Shown: positions 21,913-33,945, numbered from the stretch's first letter. The stretch is 64,000 nt of DNA from Ignelater luminosus (GCA_011009095.1 VTPC01001033.1:136379-200378), one strand, 5' to 3'. Program-made: numbers and translations. The notes: generated from the sequence alone by a model not told the origin.

Positions 21913-21985
21913 TGCCCCGGGTGAGGATCGAACTCACGACCTTAAGATTATGAGACTTACGCGCTACCTACTGCGCTACCGAGGC
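21913..21985 (-). tRNA. tRNA-Met (CAT), elongator type, copy 5
   Basis: Identical to copy 1 in the body, with discriminator A and a long T run (nine T) as terminator. It lies about 1 kb beyond the 3' end of SLC17 gene B and is the last copy of the cluster. Confidence 0.96.
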
Positions 21986-22954
21986 TTGTGGCAGTATCCT
22001 CTTAACTTACAGATTATATTCGGTGGTTGCGATCAATATTGACGCTGAAACGTAACAATCAAGTTTCTAAATAAACAATAAATTAGAGACTTAATAACAT
22101 TAATATTAATTTAACGTTTGCTTTCACCTACGAGAAAATTTAATTTAATTTAATTTTTGTTTGTAATTGATCTTTACTTAAATTATTGTTTTTATAATAG
22201 CTGATTTGATTCTTGTAAGATATTTTTCAGTTTTTCAGCAATTTCATATTTCTATCTTAGAATGCACAGAATTCTATGAAATTGACTCACATTTGCCCCA
22301 TCTATAAAATATACGTTTTTTTGTATGTGCATATGATAGGGTGTCGAAAAAAGTTTAAAAATATTTCAAGACCTATTATTACCCATCAAAGTAAGTATTT
22401 TAAACAATTTTTTACCAAACTGTACTGAAGAATAATAATCTTTATTCGACAGGAGCTGAAGAATGGGCTCATTTTGTTTACTACCATTGTTTTAATGCCA
22501 ATCTCATAATAATCGATTTTTCTTTAATTTTTCTTATTTAATGATTATGGCCTTAAGACTATCTAATTATCCACAAAGAATTGTAGTAAAATTGGTACTT
22601 ATGTTTAACCTTTTTTTAAAATTTAAGTTAGTTATTTGTCTGTATTTGTTTTAACAAAAAAAAAAAGGTAAAACCGATATTCTGCTTAGGTTACTTGCTC
22701 CTACACGTTTCTTTTAATACTAATCTGTCAACGATCTTCTTAGTTAATGCATGCACCTGTATGCAGTTTTTGGACAAAATGTACTAGACGAACCAACGTT
22801 AGTTAAAATTGAGCGAGATAATTATTGTATATTCAGAAGTTTGTTAACTAAAAAGAAACAAATAAATAGGAATTCTAAAACTAAAAGACAGACTACAATA
22901 ATTAATATTAAAAACTAAAATATACATGTAAAAGTCGTGATTAGATATTTGATC
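21986..22954. other. Spacer between tRNA-Met copy 5 and the 3' end of gene B
   Basis: Only AT-rich sequence is seen. It probably includes the 3' UTR of SLC17 gene B. A minus-strand AATAAA lies near 22440, far from the stop codon; closer signals would be non-canonical. Confidence 0.4.
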
Positions 22955-25002
22955 TTATTCCATGGTTTCTTCAGGTGGAGGAATCACTTCGGGAGAATAA
23001 TCCCACTTACGTCTTTCTCCTGAAGCCCATATAATGTATATTATATTGGTAACCGTACATACAACAAAAGTTACCCAAAATACATTTTGCCATTGATGCA
23101 TTGATTGCTAAAGTAAAAAAGAAGATTATTAATCAGTTTCTGAACGTACTTAATCAGTGAGGATATAGAAAACCAATCATTTACATTTTCTGCAATTTTC
23201 GCAACTAAATAAGGAACAGCGATTCCTGTTAGTACACCAATACCATTTGCTAAAGACATAAGGACACCAGAAAAGTTTATTGTAAGATCTAGTACATTAA
23301 CTTTTAATCCTGGATAGTATGGGCCCATTGAAATCATTCCCACCCAAAAGAATACTACTACAAGTGTAGAATTACAACCCATATAAGTTGCAAGTAAGAC
23401 GAGCGTACTAGGCCCAGCAGAAGCTGTAACACAATAAGCAGAAATTAATTAGGCAATTTCTGAGTTTAATCAACTTACATATAGTGGTATATATTATTCG
23501 CATGGTTACAATTTTTATGTTATGTTTGTTGATAATGTAGTCTGAAAGGTAACCCGTTAAATTACTACAAAACCACATTGCTGCAAACGGCACCGATGTA
23601 ATCAGGGCATTATCAGCAACATTCATTTTCAATACATTTTTAAAATATTTAGGCATATCTACTTCCACTAAATATGTAATCCAATCATGACCAAATTGTG
23701 CTCCTATTAAAGCCCACACTGCTGAATCTTTCAGCATTGTTTTCCAAGGTGTTCTAAATCGTTGCGTAACTCCTTCATAATTTAAAACTTTAGTTTTTAA
23801 TTAAATAATAGATTCATACAAACCAAATTCGTTGTTCAGCATCTGCTTTTCTTTGTCAGTAATAAATGGATGACTGGAAGGTTTGGAAAAGCACATTACA
23901 AGGAAAAAACCATACCACATAAAACATAAGCCTCCCCATACATAAAATATTACGGGCCAATTACCGAAAAAGTCTATCATCAAACCGCTAAAGAGAAGTC
24001 CTGTTACTATTCCTACTTGAATCCCTGAATATACTAAACTTCCTAAACGACTTCGTTGCCTTGCTGGAACCCAATGTGCTAGGAGTGCTGTAATAGATGG
24101 ATACATTGGAGCCTGAAATAACACAAGTTTATCGTTCTTAACCAGACGTCCCTGCTGTTCATGGGATAGTCATTCATAGTTCCTAAAACACTTCAGTCAG
24201 ACACCGTGAGTCAGTAAAACTGCTAGTGTCGAATTGATAACTGTTAACTGCAGGTCATGGTTGTTGTAAGACAAATCAAAACTTCTTGAAATATGCAACT
24301 GAAGTGCTTTTAGAACTATTGACAGTATCTCATTCAATAGTTTAACTAACCGATTCAGAGATAAAAAAACTGTAATGAAAGCAAAGAAATCTAACATTAA
24401 CTGTTAAAAAGGAAGTGAGAAAGAGTTACTACCTGTGCAAATCCCAGTAGAAATCGAGATACTACTAACCAATGCCAGCTTAAATTTTGTATGATTGCTG
24501 GTGTTATTACTGTTATAAAAGCTGACGCTAGTACACCCAATGATAAAACGTGTCTTCCACCATATTTGTCAGCAAGAATACCACCTGGTAAGTGCATTAT
24601 CAAATATCCAGGAAAAAAAAGAAAGTAATATAACTCCCTGTTGCATTTCAGTCCAATTATAAGAACCACCCTAGAAATTAGTTACACTTCAAATCTAGAA
24701 ATTTCTCACCTAAAATATATACCTCTACTTCTTGGACGCTTATATTTCCTGGGCAAGAATCTTTAGATGTATCAAAATGTGACACGCTCGGGATGGCTAT
24801 TTCAGTAATTGCAATGTGCAAACACATACGTGTGTTATAACAATTTACTATAGCCAAAAATGTCATGAAACATAAAACGTATCTTTGTTGTATGTGAATA
24901 TCTGTAAGAGCAGAGTACAGGAATAAGAGTGGTGTAATTCTCCACGTGTGTTGATTACTTACTTCCATATTCACAAGATAAAGGTCTAAACTTAAACTTC
25001 AT
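22955..25002 (-). CDS. SLC17-family anion transporter, gene B, with one homopolymer frameshift
   Basis: Seven coding exons: 24963-25002, 24723-24901, 24433-24670, 23824-24112, 23479-23772, 23185-23423 and 22955-23107. All splice sites are GT-AG and all phases agree with gene A. The start is the ATG at 25000-25002 (Met-Lys-Phe-Lys-Phe); the first exon of 40 bases ends in phase 1 like that of A. A longer open frame beginning at 24974 is intron read-through. Exon 3 is 238 bp where A has 237. The surplus base lies in an A8 run on the plus strand (24613-24620) and shifts the frame after Leu-Ser-Phe-Phe; removing one base restores Phe-Pro-Gly-Tyr and an uninterrupted 476-aa protein. Present are Arg in TM1, the HLPGG/ADK-x-GG loop, Arg in TM4 and Gly-His-Asp-Trp in TM7. 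The TM4 Glu is Gln, as in A. All other exons are clean, so a sequencing or assembly error is more likely than a pseudogene. Confidence 0.9.
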
Positions 25003-26740
25003 TGCCCTGTTTATTTCTAAACTGTAAAATTTAGACTTTCTATTAGTTTGCAATCACTTTAATTTTCTTCTATCCTTGGAATCATTGAATTTACTATTGA
25101 TGAGCCACTTATTAAAGTGGGTGACAGGTAATGATCATTTATGACATTTGAAATAATTTAAGATTTGACAGTTTAGATTATTCTTTTATGGATGTCTTCA
25201 AATCTAGACATTCATACTATTTTTCAAGATGTCTTTTTATTATTTTACCCAGGTTTAGATTTTTGCTGTTTTGTTTCATATCAACAAAGCAAAACTTGAA
25301 GAGTTGAGTATTTTGCTGTACTGTCTATAGAGTTACCAGAGTTATGTTGTAAAAGATTTATTTAGATTACTTTGTGCAAAATCTATTATGAACCAGAAAT
25401 TTTGCAAAAGGCAGCGACCCTGTTTCAAATAATTACATATCCGCTAACTTGAGCTGAGTATAGTTTGAATTATGTATATTAAGTTAGGTTATGTTAGGTA
25501 TGACATCCAGTTTCTTACTATTATACATTATACATTATCCCAAAACGGAAATAATACGTGTAGTAACTACGAAAGCATGCAAGAAATTCGTCTACTTACT
25601 AAGTTGCAGCATTATTTCTCACCTATTTTATTAAAATCCATTTGAAATGGAAAAACACTGATGTTTAAGAATTTTGGATGATTAACAATGTTTTTGAGCA
25701 GAACGGATTTAAAGATAATTTTATACAGTCAATGTACTGCACAAACTCTAATTAAAACTGCCTTTAATGTATGATCTTGCATTTTACTCTGGTGATAGAA
25801 CTAAGCAACCCTATCAGGAGTAATTTATCAAGTGTGTTTGATAGCAAGAAATTATAATTATTTATTAAAAATCCTACACATTTTCGACAACAGCATTTAT
25901 TCCAGAATTATAAGATAATTTTAAGCTTGTTGCTGCTGATTAAAAACATCTTCCAGCGGCAGACAAATAGCAATCCAAATTAGCCTTTTAAAGTTTCTGA
26001 GGATACATATAGAAACTACTGCTTCCTTATCATATGCAGCGAAAATATGGTGGAAGAAGGCAATTTGCTTGGTGGTTTATGCACAAAACTTCGAAGAGGT
26101 GGAATAACACAGAAGTCAATATCAACAACAATTTAAACCCAATATCTGGGCTATAGGTAGCATTTGTCGCAATATTAGTGGGATTATCTTATCTACGGTA
26201 TCTAAAAGTTGATCTACCTACTTTTCCGAAAAATATTTTAATTCTATCAAAGTTTGGTGGAACAAAACTTGTGATTTATACATAACGAAAATCCATCGCT
26301 CTTTAATGATCTAATCAGAGACTTAATGGTTTCTGGTTGCAGACGTTTATTAATTACAACAATCAATTGAGAATTACTACATTACTCCTCAGAAGCTTAT
26401 ATTACATAGAGAAGGCCACATGCTCACATAGACCTTTCGACTTACTTTATCCTCCCCCTAAAGCGCTTTTGAATTAATGTGTATTTTTTTAATTTCAAGT
26501 AAGTGCTCGAATAGAGCAAAAATAAAGAAAATATTAATGCTTTGTGTTTTTTCTGAAACACTTTGTAGTATGCAAAAGCGAAACTAATTACATATGGTGT
26601 TCTGCTTTGTTTCGGCAGAAATCAGGGTCACCTTAATTACACCATATACCGGACAATACATATTTGGTTGTTTTCATTTAGTATAACAGGTAATAATATG
26701 GAAGTAGAGTTTAAAATCCATACTCCTTCATCGTATGATA
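25003..26740. other. Spacer upstream of gene B
   Basis: AT-rich, with no gene or transposon I can name. It should contain the promoter of gene B, but I see no convincing TATA box and initiator pair. Confidence 0.4.
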
Positions 26741-27835
26741 TACAGGGTGTATAATTTCAGGTAGAGAATATCAACGCTACTTGATTCTGCATAAAAAACT
26801 ATGCAAGAAATTCTAGCACCAATTTGTTGTTAACTCTTCGGTTGTGGAAATACTAAGAGTCGTATATTTTTTTTGTAATTTACTTATGACTGCCCAAAAT
26901 TATTAAATAAAAGCAACCACCGATAGTTTAGATACCAGAAAACAAATCAATCATATTTTCCCCCTAATAATCAGCAATTCTCTTTAAAATGGCTTTTACA
27001 TAATGAAATTGCTTTGACTTACTTGTTAGTAGAAGTTGAACCTTGGTAAATTCTGAACACAACGCTCCAAAAAAATGTTCCTTCGCAAATTAATTTTCTG
27101 TACAAAAATTGTTTGCATTCAAAATTTACAAGTAAAATGTTAATTTGACCATTAGGTTAAATGATAAATATGACAACCATGTCGTTTAAGGGCATCGTGA
27201 TAAACTGAAAATTTATCAAATGATAAAAGTTTGTGCAGTTGGAATTACCTTACCGATTTTTCAATTTTTAAGCTGTTTTTACGTTTAGTTTATGTTTTTC
27301 TCTTTATTATTGTTTACATTTTCAATTTTTACAATGGACACGATTTTGGATTCTAGGCGAATGCAATGATAATTATAATGAGACTGTTACAAGGTACGCT
27401 GAATGTTTTTCCCACGGATGACATCCAAATCGTATGATGATAAAATTTGCAAATCATAGACTAGACTAGCGTACGCAATATTTTAAGACCAAAAGAAGAT
27501 AGATTACATCCATATAATAAAACTAAAACACAACATTTGCTTCAAGAAGATTACAAAAATGGTTACATTTTTGTGAGCGGGTATTAGAAACACAAAGAAG
27601 TGCTTCAGCTTTCGTAAATAATGTGTTATGGACAGACAAAGCGACTATAAAACGTAATGGTGTTTTTGATTCACATAGCGAGCAGGTTTTGTAATTTTAA
27701 TAAAGTTAATGATTTGAAGCTTTCTTGCAAATGCTTTTAGTATGTAACAATTTACAGTGGATACAAGGTGAATGTGTTAAAATACTTTCATAACATTAGC
27801 CTTTTCTTATAGATTTTCTCGAGGGGTTAACCGCT

Positions 27836-28030
27836 GATGAAGTTTGGTGTACACACGTCATGAAGTACGTGAAGTTTAGGTGTGAAGTAGATGAATTTTA
27901 ATGAAATGCATGAAATTCTAATGAAGTTCGTGAAATTCGTGAATTTCTAAGTGAAGTTTGTGAAATTTTAGTGAAGTTTGTGAAGATTTGATGAAATGTG
28001 TGAATTATTGATAAAGTTTACTAAATTTTA
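27836..28030 (+). repeat. Left subterminal tandem array
   Basis: Degenerate units of about 24-25 bp built on GTGAAGTTTGTGAAATTTTA, roughly seven in succession, just inside the left end of the 8-bp-duplication element. Unit variation is high, so the array is old. There are no spacers, so it is not a CRISPR array. Confidence 0.8.
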
Positions 28031-28737
28031 ATCGAGTAATTATTAGGCTAATAAACCTGCTAATAAAGGAAGAATTTTAATACTTATTAACCGCAAAATG
28101 TTTTTGCCTTTTTATTGCTTAATCATGAAAAGTGTACTCCAATTAAATTTGTACATTTGTTCAAGTTTTAGAGTTGTTTCTTTGTATACCGTGTTTTTAG
28201 GCAATTGAAATTCTCTTGAAAATCTAAATTTCTGACACTTAGAATTAATCGATATTTCTGTATGGTACGGAATAAAATTCACCACCCTATATAGCTTACT
28301 TAAAATACGTAATATAAGTAACTACCTGAAGTTAACTTAAGTCTCCACGTGTAAATTAAATTAAAAACTTATTAAAATTCTTTTAACTAAACTTGTTTTA
28401 TATAAATAAATAAATAAAGAAATTAGCAAATGTTTTATTATAATTATTATGATATTACTTTTAAGGTGTGATGGTGTCTGTGGTGTGAATATGTATGTGC
28501 TTGCTTATATTGTCATTGTTATAATCATTAAACTTAAATTTATAATTAATTAGTAAACTATAGAACTCAAATTATTAACATTTGTTTTATAATTAATGGA
28601 ATTCTTTTACTTAAAGTATCTATTATTTTGAATCAGTTAAAATCATGCATTTAAAATTACTTTGTTATTATTAAGAAAGCTATAACGGCTGTAAATAACA
28701 AAAATCACTTCTTTAAAGGAAAATTCTAGCCTGCATT

Positions 28738-29921
28738 TTAACCCATTAACGGCCAAGGCCTCAAATTTTAGTTTTTGAGAGCTTATCTTTTAAATACAGA
28801 CCAATTGAAGTCTAAAAAGTATCACAGTAAGTAAAAAAAATTTTTCTATACAGGGTGTTCTCAAGAAATAATGTTGCGTTTTCGCATCAATGGCAGAATA
28901 TGGGTTAATACTATTATTTGACACATAAGCTGAAAAATGCAGTTTTTATTTTATTTCTAAAAGTATAGATTTGTGACAGGTCACACATGAAAGCCTATTG
29001 TCTATGGAAGTCATCAAAACATGCAGGATGAAGATGCACATTACACTTTGTACACATATACCCAGTCTAACTTGTAATTCTACATCTTCTTTTTGACTTT
29101 TCTGGATAGCAAATAATGCTGTGAGCGACCGTATCTTTTCTAATCTCGTCAAGTAATTCGTTCTTGGTTGGTCTATCTCTTCCTTGGTATGATCTTTTAG
29201 TTTCATCTTGATTTTCCTCTTCAATTTTACGTTCTGATTGGATTAGTGCCATAACTATAGAAGAACGAAATTAGAGTTGAGGTATCTTTTTATTGTTGGC
29301 AGTTTTATACAGATTCTAACAGTTGACTAAACACTACCAGTGCAATTTATAAAAAGAGGTCACCACCACTTTTCACCTCTAACGCTTATTCGGTAGTTAG
29401 CTATACCATATCGTGCAAGTTCACACCATCCATATTTTTATTATATGTATTCTCTTACCACTAAAAGCTGTAGAACACTAATTTCTTTCTTCTGTTTCTG
29501 ATCATACCGTTTTGTATCCTGCACGGGATTTATTGGTATATTCTTTGTTATCATTGTTACGATGGAATTGTGGTTCAATCGAATAACACAAATATTTGAT
29601 CCACTGTCAAGCCTATAATCAAATGCTCCTCTATTTGAGTTTTTATTATTTCTTTAGATTCCAGACTACTAATTTGAATGCGGTTGTCTCGTATAGTTAT
29701 GTGTTATTTGTAGTAGGTACGTTTATAAATTTTAAAATATTTCTTGCTTCCTATTATGCCATTTAAAAGTCTGTTATTTACAACCAAACCAAACAAATCT
29801 ACAGAACTTGCAGCCCCTTTGTTGGTCTAACACTATGGGCTAGCTATATTATACGCTAGCGGAGTGGACAATGAATCATGCCGTTGATGCGATAACGCAA
29901 CATTATTTTCTGAACACTAAA
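28738..29921 (-). mobile_element. PiggyBac remnant (3' half of the transposase)
   Basis: The left end TTAA-CCCATTAACGGCC fits a piggyBac terminus (TTAA target followed by CCC). On the minus strand, 29640-28960 encodes, with frameshifts, FDYRLDSGSNICVIRLNHNS, YDQKQKKEISVLQL, DGVNLHDM, NYRISVRGEKWW, FRSSIVMALIQSERK and finally the cysteine-rich end KSKRRCRIT...MCTKCNVHLHPACFDDF. This is the second half of a piggyBac transposase. The catalytic GVDL block reads GVNL, and stops and shifts are present, so it is dead. Imperfect inverted copies of about 40 bp lie at 28853-28897 and 29877-29917 and may be subterminal repeats of an internally deleted copy. The right TTAA end was not found with certainty. 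Confidence 0.85.
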
Positions 29922-30929
29922 ATTGCAGGAAAAAAATTTTTTTAAATTTTTTTTTGTTGGAACATGTGTATTTATATCTCGTCAATGTAATATTACAAAA
30001 TATTTAGATTTTTTAATATAATAATGTAGTTATGAGAAACATTTAAAAATGTTAGTACCGCTTTTGCCAAATTAAATGAAAATTTGAAGGATCTAAATCG
30101 CTTAATAACTTTTGCGCATTGTATGTTTCTATTACAATAAATAAAATGATAAATTGTTTAGATACTTGTATTCTTAAATTTACAATACATAATTACAATA
30201 AAAACCTGTAGAGTACAGTAATTATTATACAATTTAAATCCAGATTTTCATTTAATTTGACAAAGACTGTACAAAGATTTAGACAAGCTAAATTTTTCAT
30301 ATGTTTAAGTTACTATTTCAACTTCCATTCAGTAAAATATTTTATTGCTCGGCAACGAAGAAAGTTGTAAATCTTGAGATTTAAGAAATATCAATACAAA
30401 AGAAATTTCCAGAAATTTCTAGTCTATGTAAACAGGTATTTAAACCTTAAAATCCTATAATAAACTTGTACCCGAACTGTCCTTAGAAATCTATAAATTG
30501 GAAATGACCACGTTTAAAAAAAAATAGAAACGTTCTCGCGAGACCTTATGTGAAACAATGAATAAGGTATATGATATAGAAAATGATTACTGATAAACAA
30601 TTTTTACGCGAACAACGCTTGCAGTCAAATATAACAGGCTTTTTTAAATAAGTGAGTTGTATGTGTATATTTGTTAATGTAAGTACATAATATACGGTAT
30701 TATAATTATTATTTTAAATTTGTAATTGCGTATATCTTAAATTTATAGTGAGATAAACACTAGGTTCCTTACCTTTTTACTCACGATGTATAAGTTGTTA
30801 GAAAATACATAATTAGATCATTTTATCAGTTTATGTAAAAGACCTTCAATTCTTTAAAATTGAATAGTAAGTATTATTCGGTAATATTAATGTACGAAGT
30901 CTTGGTAAAGCGCAAAATTATCGATACAT

Positions 30930-31142
30930 ATGGTGAAATGAATGAAATATAGCAATGATGAAATAGATGAAATTTAGTGAATTATTAATAAAGTAGATGA
31001 AATTCGGTGAATTAATGGTGAAATGGGCGAATTTCTATGAATTACTGACAAAGTAGATGAAGTTCGGCAAATTGCTGATAAAGCAGGCGAATTTTGTGAA
31101 TTGCTGATGAAATATGTGAAGTATGAAGTTTGGTGTACACAA
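30930..31142 (+). repeat. Right subterminal tandem array
   Basis: Degenerate units of about 30 bp resembling GTAGATGAAATTCGGTGAAT followed by TACTGATAAA, about six in succession, ending in ATGAAGTTTGGTGTACAC. It has the same orientation as the left array of the element, which is unusual for matched transposon ends. Confidence 0.8.
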
Positions 31143-32102
31143 TTTTTTCCAGTGGTTAACCCCTCGGATTTTCTACATAAAAGTGGATTTGGTTATAATA
31201 ATTCTGAAATGCATAGATAATCCTTAAAATATCCTTGATCTAGTAGTTCTATATGAAAAGCTATACTGAATGTCAACTACATACTTGATAATTCATTTGT
31301 TAAAGACGTTCACACCGTTGCCAAATTTACTCTTTTTTTCTGTCGTGTGTGAAGAATTGAAGCACTTTAGGAAGCCAATCTAAGCAATTTTGAGTTCTGT
31401 TCTGAATGCTAGAATAAGCTTACCTGAAACTTTATATACATTTCTGGGACACCCTGTATATTACCCTTTAAAAGGATTATTTACACAACGTAAGGAAATT
31501 GGAAAATCGTAGTAGGCCTAGTTTAATCGAAAACAGTTAATGAAACAAAGTTGTTCGAAATAGCAGAAATAGTCAAAATCTAAAACTTGATCAAAAGTCT
31601 TTTCAATAAAATTCATTCAGCATGCTGCGAAACGTTTCAGAACAATTATTACTTTCTGACATTATAATAATTAATAATCTCTTTTGGTTAGTTATTTTTG
31701 GAGCAAGACTTATCTTCTCCTGATCATTACTCTTGTAAATCAAGTATAGCGTTTTTCCATATTTTCAATAATTACGTTAAACAATAAAGGATGTTACAAA
31801 ACTTGATACTTCTCGTGACAACCTTTAATGCTTAAACTTCTTAGCTCATCTACTTGCTTTTTCTTAAACATGCAGTAGAATGGGTAGATAAAGGACAAGA
31901 TATTCTTAAAAATTTATTATTAACCAGTAGCATCACAGTATGAGAGTACCATAGTACATTTTAAATAATATAACTTAAGACTGCTTTTCTATACAGCATA
32001 TATACATATATACATACAAATGAGTCTGAGTCTCTAGCGCCTAACAGGTACTTTAGATGTATTTGTCGCATTTAAAAGATCAAAAATAATAATTTAAAAC
32101 TT

Positions 32103-32108
32103 TTTATT
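32103..32108 (-). terminator. Poly(A) signal of SLC17 gene C
   Basis: AATAAA on the minus strand begins about eight bases after the gene C stop codon. Another AATAAA overlaps the last codons, so the cleavage site cannot be fixed. Confidence 0.4.
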
Positions 32109-32115
32109 ACAATCA

Positions 32116-33945
32116 TCAATATTTATTTTCACTTTTACTTTGATCTTCCTTGTAAGTGCTAGATTCTATAGGACCAGTTGAACCGACAGTATTCCACCAT
32201 TGTTCCTCGCCGCTAGCAAAGATGATATATATAATGTTTGTTACAATCAACACTCCCAGGGTAATCCAAAATACTAATCTCCATTGCGTTAAAGTGTGCT
32301 AAAATATGTTAAAGATTAATCTTTTAATAAAAGTTAGTTTTAAAGGTGCACTTACGTCTTCAGTTAAAGCTCCAATTAGATATGGTGTAATAATACCACT
32401 TATAGCACCAATACCATTAACTATAGCCATACAAGTTCCAGCAAAGTTTGGTGAAAGATCTAGTGCATTTACTTTCATGCCACAATAGAAAGTTCCCATG
32501 AAACCCATAGCTATAGTAAACAGTACCACAGTTAAAGTTCCATCACAGCCTGCATATGAGGCAGCCAGCATGAATATACCAGGGCCGATCGAAGCTAAAA
32601 TTTATATTATATTAAATAAAAGTATTTTCCTTTATTGTTCAGATTGAACTAACCTACGGTAGTGAAGAATTTTCTTGCAAAGGTAATTCCCATGTAATTT
32701 TTCTTGATAAGCCAATCACATAACCAACCAGATCCAATAGATACGAACCACATAACAACATAGGGTATTGCAGACAAGGTCCCACTATCTGAGATATTAT
32801 ACTTCAAAACATCACTCATGTATTTTGGAAGATCTGTTACCATAGTGAAGAAGCCCCAATCGTGACCTATTTGAGCAGCAATTAGGGCCCAAAGAGGAAC
32901 AGATGTAAATATTGCTTTCCACGGTATGTCTTTCTTTTGTTTTGACACACTTGCTGCAGAATGAAATAAAAGAAATTAAAAAGAACTGTAATTGACTTGA
33001 AAACTTTTTTCTTACCCAATTCTTTTTCTAAAAAGATCTTTTCTTTATCACTTATAAACGGATGAGAATCGGGGTCAGAGTAACATAGAAATGTCCATAT
33101 AATAAACCAGAGAACACCTAAACCACCAAATAAATAAAATACAGAACCCCAGTCTTGCGTTGCCTCAATCAGTACACCACTCACTGCGTTTCCTATGACC
33201 GTTCCTATAAAATTTATTTTTAAATTTGTGTTAAAATCTATAAATAAGGTTTATGAAATCCAACTTACCTAGCAAGCTTCCCGCAAATGTAAGACTACCT
33301 ATTCTTGATCTTTCTGATAAAGGTACCCATTTAGCTAAAATGGCGTTCAAAGCAGGAAATGTAGTTCCCTAAAGCAAAAAGTACATTCTTTAGATATAAG
33401 TTAGGTTAATAGCTTTTATAAAGAATACTTACTTCTCCTAATCCTACACATACTCGAAGGAAACATAGCCATCCCCAATCTCCTGTTCTAGCTACCACTG
33501 GTGTAAGCAACGTAAAAATGGCTGTTGATAATATTCCTAAACCTAAAGAATACTTTCCACCAAATTTCTCAGCTAATATACCTCCAGGCATATGCGTAAT
33601 AACGTAACCCCAGTAGAAGGAACTCAAAATAAGTCCTTGTGTTTCTTCGTCCCAGTCGAAACGATCACCTGGAATCTACGAAAATAGAATTTTACATTGA
33701 ACTGCAAAATCGGTTCAGAAAAGAATTAGATTTAATTTTGCAAATTGGTAAAATTACCCCTGGAGAAACTCCTCCTCCTGGCATACTTGGATCAGGACAT
33801 GTATCATCTGCTGGACCATTGGTATGATTTTTCTTAATAACCATTTCTGTAATGGCTACAGATAATGCTATCCTCATTGTGTAAGCATTTAAAACTGCTA
33901 GAAAACCCATAATACCAACAACATATCGTTGAGGAATGAGGAAGC
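32116..33945 (-). CDS. SLC17-family anion transporter, gene C (first exon not found)
   Basis: Seven coding exons follow one another on the minus strand: 33758-33945, 33433-33675, 33269-33368, 33016-33204, 32654-32953, 32356-32594 and 32116-32298 (stop 32116-32118). They total 1442 bp, about 480 codons, all with GT-AG borders and consistent phase. The first exon shown starts after an AG in phase 1, as exon 2 does in genes A and B, so a short 5' exon with the start codon is missing. Motifs are the most typical of the three genes: YTMRIALSVAITEM in TM1, FYWGY-VITHMPGG with AEK-x-GGK, RVCVGLGE in TM4 with its Glu kept, GTTFPALNAILAKWVPLSER, and GHDWGFFTMVTDLPKYM in TM7. The C-terminal tail is polar and acidic. 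It carries one intron (33205-33268, after SLLG) that A and B lack. Likely a membrane transporter of organic anions or phosphate; the substrate is unknown. Confidence 0.92.

Larger units (their letters stand above)
27820..31166. mobile_element. Unclassified element with 8-bp target duplication and subterminal tandem repeats
   Basis: The ends are inverted repeats reading CGAGGGGTTAACC-G/A-CTG (16 of 17 match). They are flanked by a perfect 8-bp direct duplication GATTTTCT (27812-27819 and 31167-31174). Next to each end lies a tandem array of 24-31 bp units rich in GTGAA/GAATTT. The phrase ATGAAGTTTGGTGTACAC occurs near both ends in direct, not inverted, orientation. Eight-base duplications are typical of hAT and P-like elements, but these ends do not start with the usual CAG. 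No transposase of its own is seen; the only coding remnant inside is a nested piggyBac piece. Confidence 0.75.
26741..31458 (+). mobile_element. Outer DDE transposon with TACAGGGTGT ends, split by a later insertion
   Basis: Both ends start TACAGGGTGT in inverted orientation (26741 and, on the minus strand, 31458), each followed within 30 bases by TTTCAGGTA. Inside, about 27340-27700 on the plus strand encodes remnants of a Tc1/mariner-superfamily (DDE_3-type) transposase: LGECNDNYNETVTRYAE, then HPNRMM, and further on NNVLWTDKATIKRNGVFDSH, where TD is the expected second-strand catalytic block of this insect family. Stops interrupt it. The interval 27820-31166 is a separate insertion; without it the element is about 1.4 kb, a normal length for this group. 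Confidence 0.65.

Noticed and set aside
27836-28030. CRISPR-like short repeats (also 30930-31142)
   Set aside because: The units abut without unique spacers, are degenerate, and sit at the ends of a eukaryotic transposon.
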